A DNA stretch of 8,137 nt from Actinomycetes bacterium (lineage in GTDB: Bacteria; Actinomycetota; Acidimicrobiia; UBA5794), in the NCBI GenBank assembly GCA_030598305.1, contig JAUVQC010000050.1, forward strand, positions 1 to 8,137. Reading direction: 5' to 3'. A program made the translations under genes and the position numbers. The notes below the pieces were generated by a model. That model was not told the origin of the DNA, did no database searches, and was given only the letters and a program-made list of their open reading frames with translations. This document shows, in pieces, positions 5,284 through 8,137 of this stretch (positions are counted from its first letter, which is position 1; the number at the start of each line of letters is the position of its first letter).

Positions 5284-7257
5284 CTACTCGGTCAGGGCTG
5301 TGGACTGTTTGGCGGCGTCGTCTTCTGTTGGGAGGCGTCCGCCGTATACCTCGATGAGTACCTCGTCGAAAGGCCTCGTCGAGACGAGGATCGATTGACC
5401 GCTCTTGGAGCGCGTCAGGCGAACAGGGATTTCGAGTCGGCGGATGTCCCCGAGGTCGATATCTCGCATGCCCCAGGCGAGATTGACGGCAGCGGCAATA
5501 CTGAGTCTGTCGTCGAGAACGAACGCATCAGCCAGTCCCGCAACCTGCGCTGTTAGCTGGGTGGGTGAATCGAAACTCTTGAGTTCTTTGAAGAGTTCGA
5601 TGATCACGTCCTGTTGGTGCTGGTTGCGAAGCAGGTCGCTCGCCCCTGGGACGGACTTCCAGGAGCCGTTCACCTTCTGGAGCGTGTGGCGGGATCTGAC
5701 CCATGAGAGGGCCTGTTCACCCGACGCCATCGTGCATCCTTCGGGCATCGAGAGCTCAGCCTTCTTGTCAGTCACCGGATATTCGTGGCAGATCTCGACT
5801 CCCCCGACGGCGTCAATGATCTCCTCGAATCCACCGAATTCGAACATTGCGAAATGGTCGACCTCGATGCCTGTGAATTGGCTGACCGCATACGAGAGCA
5901 GGCTGGGGCCGTTGATGTCCTTACTTGCACATCCATGGATGAGGGCGTTGATGCGACTGTTGCGTCCCGTGCATGGATTCTCCACATAGAGGTCTCGTGG
6001 GAGCGAGACCATGAACGGCTTGGCGCTGTTGGTGGGTTGGACGAGGTACAGGATCACGTCTGCCGCTCCGGACGCCTCGTCTCCGCCGATGAGGAGGAAC
6101 GTTTCGTATGCCTGTTCCGGCGCTGTCGTCTGTGGCGTCCCAGCCGGAGACTCCTCTCCATCCGCGAGTTCAACATCATGTTCGCTTGGCGGTGCCTGGG
6201 CTGCCTGGTCCGTCTCCACGACGCCTGAGATATCGAAGTTCTCGGTCTCCACGCGGTTCCACGAGTACCACAGCTGTGCCCCTGTGTACACCGCGAATGT
6301 GCCGAGCAGCAGAACCGCTGCGACGACGCCGTGAACGACAGCGCGGCGCCACCAGACTGGGGCGAGCTTGTGCGCTCCTGTCGATCGATTGCGGACGTAA
6401 CCGAGTACCGGTGCACCGGCCTCGTCGAGGTCGTGTATCGCACGGACGACATTGTCGGCATTGGCCGAGTCCGCAACCACGAGGATGGTGCCGTCGGCGT
6501 GTGCCCCGAGTTCGGGTGTCGCGTCGGACCAGAGCACGGGGGGCACGTCGATGAATATCAGGTCGGCACGCTCAGAGACCATGTCGAGGGCATCCGCTAT
6601 GAGAACACCAGAGAGCCCATCGGCGTCAGCGAGCGCGCCCCCCGACGGGAGCATCGGGAACTGGGTCCCATCATCGAGTTTCCACATTCTCGCTGCGTCC
6701 GACAAGGTCGATGAGCCGGCTGCGACATCAGACAGTCCCGGTGAGCCTCCTGTCGAGAGGAACCTGCTGAGGCCATTCGGTGATGGGTCGGCGTCGACAA
6801 GCATGGTTCGACGCCCGGCCTTGGTGGCAGCGATTGCGAGGTTCAGGGCAACCGTCGATGCCCCCTGGCCCGGTCCCGGCGAACTGACGAGGAGGATCCG
6901 TCCCGTTGTCTGGCCCTCGATCTCCCTGAGGAGGCCGGTGTACCGGTCGACAGCTGCCGAATCGTTGAGGGTCGCTGCAGGGCCCGATGTGTCCACGGGG
7001 ATCGAGCCGAGAAGGGTGAGGCTGTTGATGGAGGATTCGAGCGATGGGCCAGCAGTGAATCGTCGTGCCACCCACCAGACGAACCCGGCCGCGACTCCGG
7101 CGGCCAATCCTGCGACGAGGACCCCGAGGTTGGTGTCTCTGATGGTCAGCCCCACGAAGAAGACGGCAACCGCCGCAACTGCGGACGAGATGTTCGCGGC
7201 TGACAACGAGCGCCTGTGCCAGGGTGCGCGTGGTTCACTTGTGCGGATGTCGCTCAC
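5284..7257 (-). CDS. Fusion protein: BY-kinase/CpsD-like ATPase joined to a LytR-CpsA-Psr (LCP) phosphotransferase domain
   Basis: A 657-residue protein. Two close membrane helices (about 22-40 and 44-64) form a hairpin like a Wzz/CpsC anchor stripped of its external domain. Residues about 100-300 are a CpsD/MinD-type ATPase: degenerate Walker A SPGPGQGAST (126-135) with Ala133 where Lys is expected, Walker A' LVDADPSPNG (153-162), and Walker B LIFIDVPPVL (233-242). No tyrosine-rich tail follows. A helix at about 306-328 leads outside to a Pro/Thr linker and the LCP domain (about 385-565): D400, SLPRDLYV with R421, RINAL with R435, and SWVRSRH with R521/R523 match the polyprenyl-phosphate-binding residues of LCP ligases. 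Cysteines 429/443 and 490/508 are likely disulfides. LCP enzymes transfer glycopolymers from undecaprenyl carriers to peptidoglycan. GTG 7257 is chosen because AGGGGA precedes it by four bases; an in-frame ATG at 7428 would run into the upstream gene and adds an unlikely Cys/Arg-rich stretch. Confidence 0.92.
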   Translation of the reverse strand: MSDIRTSEPRAPWHRRSLSAANISSAVAAVAVFFVGLTIRDTNLGVLVAGLAAGVAAGFVWWVARRFTAGPSLESSINSLTLLGSIPVDTSGPAATLNDSAAVDRYTGLLREIEGQTTGRILLVSSPGPGQGASTVALNLAIAATKAGRRTMLVDADPSPNGLSRFLSTGGSPGLSDVAAGSSTLSDAARMWKLDDGTQFPMLPSGGALADADGLSGVLIADALDMVSERADLIFIDVPPVLWSDATPELGAHADGTILVVADSANADNVVRAIHDLDEAGAPVLGYVRNRSTGAHKLAPVWWRRAVVHGVVAAVLLLGTFAVYTGAQLWYSWNRVETENFDISGVVETDQAAQAPPSEHDVELADGEESPAGTPQTTAPEQAYETFLLIGGDEASGAADVILYLVQPTNSAKPFMVSLPRDLYVENPCTGRNSRINALIHGCASKDINGPSLLSYAVSQFTGIEVDHFAMFEFGGFEEIIDAVGGVEICHEYPVTDKKAELSMPEGCTMASGEQALSWVRSRHTLQKVNGSWKSVPGASDLLRNQHQQDVIIELFKELKSFDSPTQLTAQVAGLADAFVLDDRLSIAAAVNLAWGMRDIDLGDIRRLEIPVRLTRSKSGQSILVSTRPFDEVLIEVYGGRLPTEDDAAKQSTALTE

Positions 7258-7261
7258 GGAG

Positions 7262-7267
7262 TCCCCT
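7262..7267 (-). promoter_or_regulatory. Ribosome binding site (AGGGGA) deciding the GTG start at 7257
   Basis: The minus strand reads AGGGGA, CTCC, GTG. This sets the start of the fusion protein inside the 70-base gap after the upstream gene. A TACCAT hexamer further upstream in the same gap (7298-7303) is a possible weak promoter; no terminator is seen there. Confidence 0.6.
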
Positions 7268-7327
7268 GGGTATTGCCAAACGCTTGCTGACAGATGGTAC
7301 GCATGCCGTGGGCTACCTGACTCAGAT

Positions 7328-8137
7328 TCAGTTTTCGCTGGGGCAGGGGTCGGGCGAGTAGATGCCCTCCACGACCCCTTGCGGTTCGGTGCTCGACAGC
7401 GGACCCCACAGGAGCAGCTCCCCACCATCGGAGAGGCGGAAGTGGTCCTTACCTTCGATCACCTCGAAGGAAACGGTGTAGGACCCATACGTACGCTGGA
7501 GTGTCTCCACCGAGTCGCCGAGTGCGATACCAGAGAGTGTCTCGAGCAGCGGAACTGTGGTGCCCTGCCCAACGGTTTCGTATCGATAGGCGACGAGTGT
7601 CGCGTTACCGTCGTATCCGTCGAAGATACCGCGCAGATCACCCCAGATGAGCGAGTACCACTCCGAATCTGCACACATGGTCGAGTCGAGGGAGGCCGTT
7701 TCGGCAGAGCCGAGGCTCGCAACGAGGGCGCCTGCAGCCTCAGCGATCGGGGCTCCGAGCGTGATCGGGCCGATTCCCGATGCCTTGAGTCCAAGCTCCC
7801 GCAGAGGTATCGGATCGCCTGACGCAAGCCAAGACTCGGCTGCTGGGTATGGAACCGTTGTCGTTGTCGAGCTCGTCGTCGTCGTTGTCTCGGCTTGCGT
7901 TGTCGTTGTCTCTGTCTGTTGTGTGGTTGTTGTAGCTACGGAGGTGGTTGTGTCGCTTGCGACCACGGTCGTTGTTGCCGATGTTGTGCCACGGTCCACG
8001 AATACGAATGCCCACAGGGCACCAACGGCAATCATGAGAACGAGCGGTATCAGCCACTTTGCCTTGCCACCCTTCGGTTCCGGGGGTGGTGTCCAGTCAT
8101 CGAACCCGAATTCGCTGGTTGCGTCGGGCGGTGGCGA
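7328..8137 (-). CDS. Single-pass membrane protein with poly-Thr stalk and Cys-pair domain, N-terminus outside window
   Basis: The minus-strand frame is open from the window edge to TGA at 7328-7330, giving 269 visible residues with the true start beyond the edge. Numbering from the edge: Pro/Asp-rich tail ending GFDDWTPPPEPKGG (11-24), one membrane helix (about 28-48), a stalk rich in Thr (about 51-95, several TTTT runs), then a folded domain (about 105-269). The end of the domain aligns with the protein encoded at 4352-5248: LSGIALGDSVETLQ against LSGLKLGDTVETLQ, LLLWGP in both, and GIYSPDPC against GIYAPDVC. The only cysteines, 155 and 264, sit at matching places. An internal methionine at 36 lies within the membrane helix and is not a sensible start. 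It precedes the LCP fusion gene by 70 bases, so the two paralogues bracket the fusion. Function is unknown; it is probably a surface partner. Confidence 0.85.
   Translation of the reverse strand, partial: SPPPDATSEFGFDDWTPPPEPKGGKAKWLIPLVLMIAVGALWAFVFVDRGTTSATTTVVASDTTTSVATTTTQQTETTTTQAETTTTTSSTTTTVPYPAAESWLASGDPIPLRELGLKASGIGPITLGAPIAEAAGALVASLGSAETASLDSTMCADSEWYSLIWGDLRGIFDGYDGNATLVAYRYETVGQGTTVPLLETLSGIALGDSVETLQRTYGSYTVSFEVIEGKDHFRLSDGGELLLWGPLSSTEPQGVVEGIYSPDPCPSEN
7858..7983 (-). repeat. Low-complexity Thr-codon tract within the upstream paralogue
   Basis: The plus strand shows repeated GTTGTCGTTGT-type units, which on the coding strand are runs of ACA/ACG/ACC threonine codons. The tract encodes the extracytoplasmic stalk. 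Such tracts can change length by slippage; the mix of synonymous codons indicates selection on Thr content rather than a recent microsatellite expansion. Confidence 0.6.

Noticed and set aside
4650..5357. A plus-strand open frame of 235 codons opposite the stalked membrane protein
   Set aside because: Its Val-rich low-complexity stretch is the complement of the Thr-rich stalk on the true strand.
7258..7428. Extended N-terminus of the fusion protein from ATG 7428
   Set aside because: The extra 57 residues overlap the end of the upstream gene, are Cys/Arg-rich and not family-like, and GTG 7257 has a good ribosome binding site.
6452..7822. A long plus-strand open frame of 456 codons opposite the LCP fusion gene
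   Set aside because: It lies antisense to two well-supported genes, has no recognisable domain, and follows from the codon bias of the opposite strand in GC-rich DNA.

Overview
The window is GC-rich chromosomal DNA from a bacterium that looks actinobacterial, possibly Acidimicrobiia-like (an inference). The signs are strong G/C third positions, GTG starts, Thr-rich extracytoplasmic linkers, an LCP-type cell-wall phosphotransferase domain, and several genes with no Shine-Dalgarno whose ATG sits right after a TANNNT -10 hexamer, as expected for leaderless mRNAs. There are nine protein genes and no RNA genes, CRISPR array, transposase or prophage. The genes at both edges are cut by the window.

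Region 1 (1-2394): an edge-truncated long-chain acyl-CoA synthetase (minus strand) diverges from a small membrane-anchored XRE/HTH regulator (plus strand). The regulator converges on a TauE/SafE-family permease (minus strand), and the two genes end on the same CTAG, so their stop codons overlap.

Region 2 (2489-4188): a two-gene plus-strand lipoprotein operon encodes a CX4C thioredoxin-like lipoprotein followed one base later by a small beta-rich lipoprotein. It converges, across a perfect 11-bp hairpin, on a minus-strand gene for a four-helix membrane protein.

Region 3 (4189-8137): a minus-strand cluster of three genes. The central gene encodes one polypeptide joining a two-helix membrane hairpin, a BY-kinase/CpsD-like ATPase whose Walker A lysine is replaced by alanine, a further membrane helix, and an extracellular LytR-CpsA-Psr (LCP) domain. 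On each side lies a paralogous single-pass protein: Pro-rich cytoplasmic tail, one helix, Thr-rich stalk, and an extracellular domain with one conserved cysteine pair. The cluster ends in three tandem hairpins. This is the most likely undescribed system in the window. My inference is a cell-surface glycopolymer attachment machine in which ATPase and ligase are fused and two related surface proteins act as partners or sensors.

The intergenic gaps are all short (the longest is 163 bases) and are covered by promoter, RBS and hairpin entries.
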